Assembly (NCBI GenBank): GCA_035554595.1
Contig: DATMIH010000126.1
Span: forward strand, 1-13,558
Origin: VRUE01 sp035554595
GTDB taxonomy: Bacteria; Actinomycetota; Thermoleophilia; Solirubrobacterales; 70-9
Reading direction: 5' to 3'
Length of the DNA: 13,558 nt
Below the pieces are notes generated by a model. The model searched no databases. It was not told where the DNA came from and worked only from the letters and a program-made list of their open reading frames with translations. The position numbers were made by a program, and so were the translations under genes. Of the stretch, positions 12,943-13,558 are shown piece by piece (the first letter of the stretch is position 1; each line of letters starts with the position of its first letter).

Positions 12943-13558
12943 AGTTCCGGCAGCGCCTGCCGCAGCTCCAGCACCGGGGCAAAAAGGTCCCCGTGCTCGT
13001 CGATCCGCTTCAGCACGTCTTTCGCCTCGAAGACGAGTGAGGCGGCATCCTCCTTCTCGACCGCTCGCTCGACCTCGTCCCAGGTCACGGGGGTCGAGAC
13101 GGTGGGGCGTTCGCGGGCGCGCAGGGAGTAGACCGCGATCGTCGTCTTGCGGCGGTGGTTCTGCGACCAGTCGACGAAGACCTTCCCCTTGCGTTCGACC
13201 TTTTTCATTTTCGAGACGACCAGGTCGGGGGTCTGCTTCTCGAGCAGTTGGGCGATCGCGCGGGCCAGCGGTTTGGTTCCGCCGCCGCCCTCGTCGCCCT
13301 CGTAGGTGACCTCGTCGTTGTTGAGCGGCGCGTAGACCTGCAAACCCTTTGAGCCCGAGGTCTTGGGGAAGCACTCGAGGCCGAAGTGGGCGAAGAGCTC
13401 GCGCAGGCGCAGCGCCACCCGGCAGCAGGCGAGCACTTCGGCTGGTGGGCCTGGGTCGAGGTCGAAGGCAAGCACTGTTGGGCGGTCGTGCTCGGGTGCC
13501 AGCGAGAGCGAGGGGTGGAGCTCGATCGCCGCCAGCTGCGCCATCCAGACCAGCGTCG
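12939..13558 (-). CDS. ligD: LigD-type polymerase (primase-polymerase) domain protein, C-terminal part
   Basis: Partial minus-strand gene entering from the right edge; 205 residues visible, N-terminus outside. This is the archaeo-eukaryotic-primase-like polymerase domain used in bacterial non-homologous end joining with Ku. TLVWMAQLAAIELHP at 1-15 and FDLDPGP, with metal-binding Asp32 and Asp34, are diagnostic; KTSGSKGLQVYAPL carries the nucleotide-binding SGxKG, with Gln where many members have His; KVFVDWSQN has the third acidic residue Asp129, followed by YSLRARERPTVSTPVTWDEV. The protein ends soon after the polymerase domain, so this is either a stand-alone polymerase or a LigD whose ligase/nuclease domains come first; the missing N-terminus would decide. 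The symbol is therefore tentative. The TAG stop is within CTAG shared with the convergent membrane gene. Confidence 0.88.
   Translation of the reverse strand, partial: TLVWMAQLAAIELHPSLSLAPEHDRPTVLAFDLDPGPPAEVLACCRVALRLRELFAHFGLECFPKTSGSKGLQVYAPLNNDEVTYEGDEGGGGTKPLARAIAQLLEKQTPDLVVSKMKKVERKGKVFVDWSQNHRRKTTIAVYSLRARERPTVSTPVTWDEVERAVEKEDAASLVFEAKDVLKRIDEHGDLFAPVLELRQALPEL

Noticed and set aside
1..13558. CRISPR arrays, tRNA/rRNA genes, transposase or integrase genes
   Set aside because: No regularly spaced repeats, no tRNA-like or rRNA-like sequence and no recombinase-like protein were seen in any frame.

Overview
The window looks like chromosome from a high-GC actinobacterium-like lineage, most plausibly the class Thermoleophilia (Solirubrobacterales or relatives). 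This rests on GC-rich coding sequence with many GTG starts and 4-nt stop/start overlaps, a division/cell-wall (dcw) cluster without ftsA, a glycine decarboxylase P-protein split into two subunits, and apparently leaderless genes. The taxonomic call is inference; no marker RNA is present.

Region 1 (1-5449) is the downstream half of a dcw cluster on the + strand: murD (3' end only), ftsW, murG, murC, a possible 19-codon linker ORF, murB and a short ftsQ. MurD, MurC and MurB make and extend UDP-MurNAc in the cytoplasm, MurG makes lipid II, FtsW polymerises it at the septum, and FtsQ is the bitopic divisome scaffold. Most junctions are GTGA or ATGA overlaps, so the block is probably one translationally coupled operon. 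The exceptions are ftsW/murG, which overlap by 92 nt with murG having its own ribosome binding site, and murG/murC, where a perfect 14-bp inverted repeat ends one base before the murC start.

Region 2 (5450-6929) has a 257-nt leader with a near-consensus promoter (TTGACA, 17 nt, TACGTT), then ftsZ, then a perfect 22-bp hairpin between ftsZ and a convergent GNAT acetyltransferase gene. The cluster stops here; the usual actinobacterial followers of ftsZ (pgeF, yggS, sepF, divIVA) are absent.

Region 3 (6930-11891) holds the GNAT gene (- strand) and, diverging from it, a complete glycine cleavage set: gcvT, gcvH, gcvPA and gcvPB. The L-protein (lpd) is not here. gcvT and gcvPA each have a TAnnnT hexamer exactly 7 nt before a GTG start, as expected for leaderless transcripts. 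There is no room for a glycine riboswitch before gcvT.

Region 4 (11892-13558) holds a structured 3' UTR, a visibly lower-GC orphan gene for a multi-pass membrane protein, and the 3' end of a convergent LigD-type polymerase-domain gene (DNA end joining). These last two genes share one CTAG for both stop codons.

No rRNA, tRNA, CRISPR array, insertion sequence or phage gene was seen. No new multi-gene system is evident; the most unusual items are variant versions of known division proteins (MurC with a compressed central domain, FtsQ apparently without POTRA) and several strong RNA/DNA secondary-structure elements.
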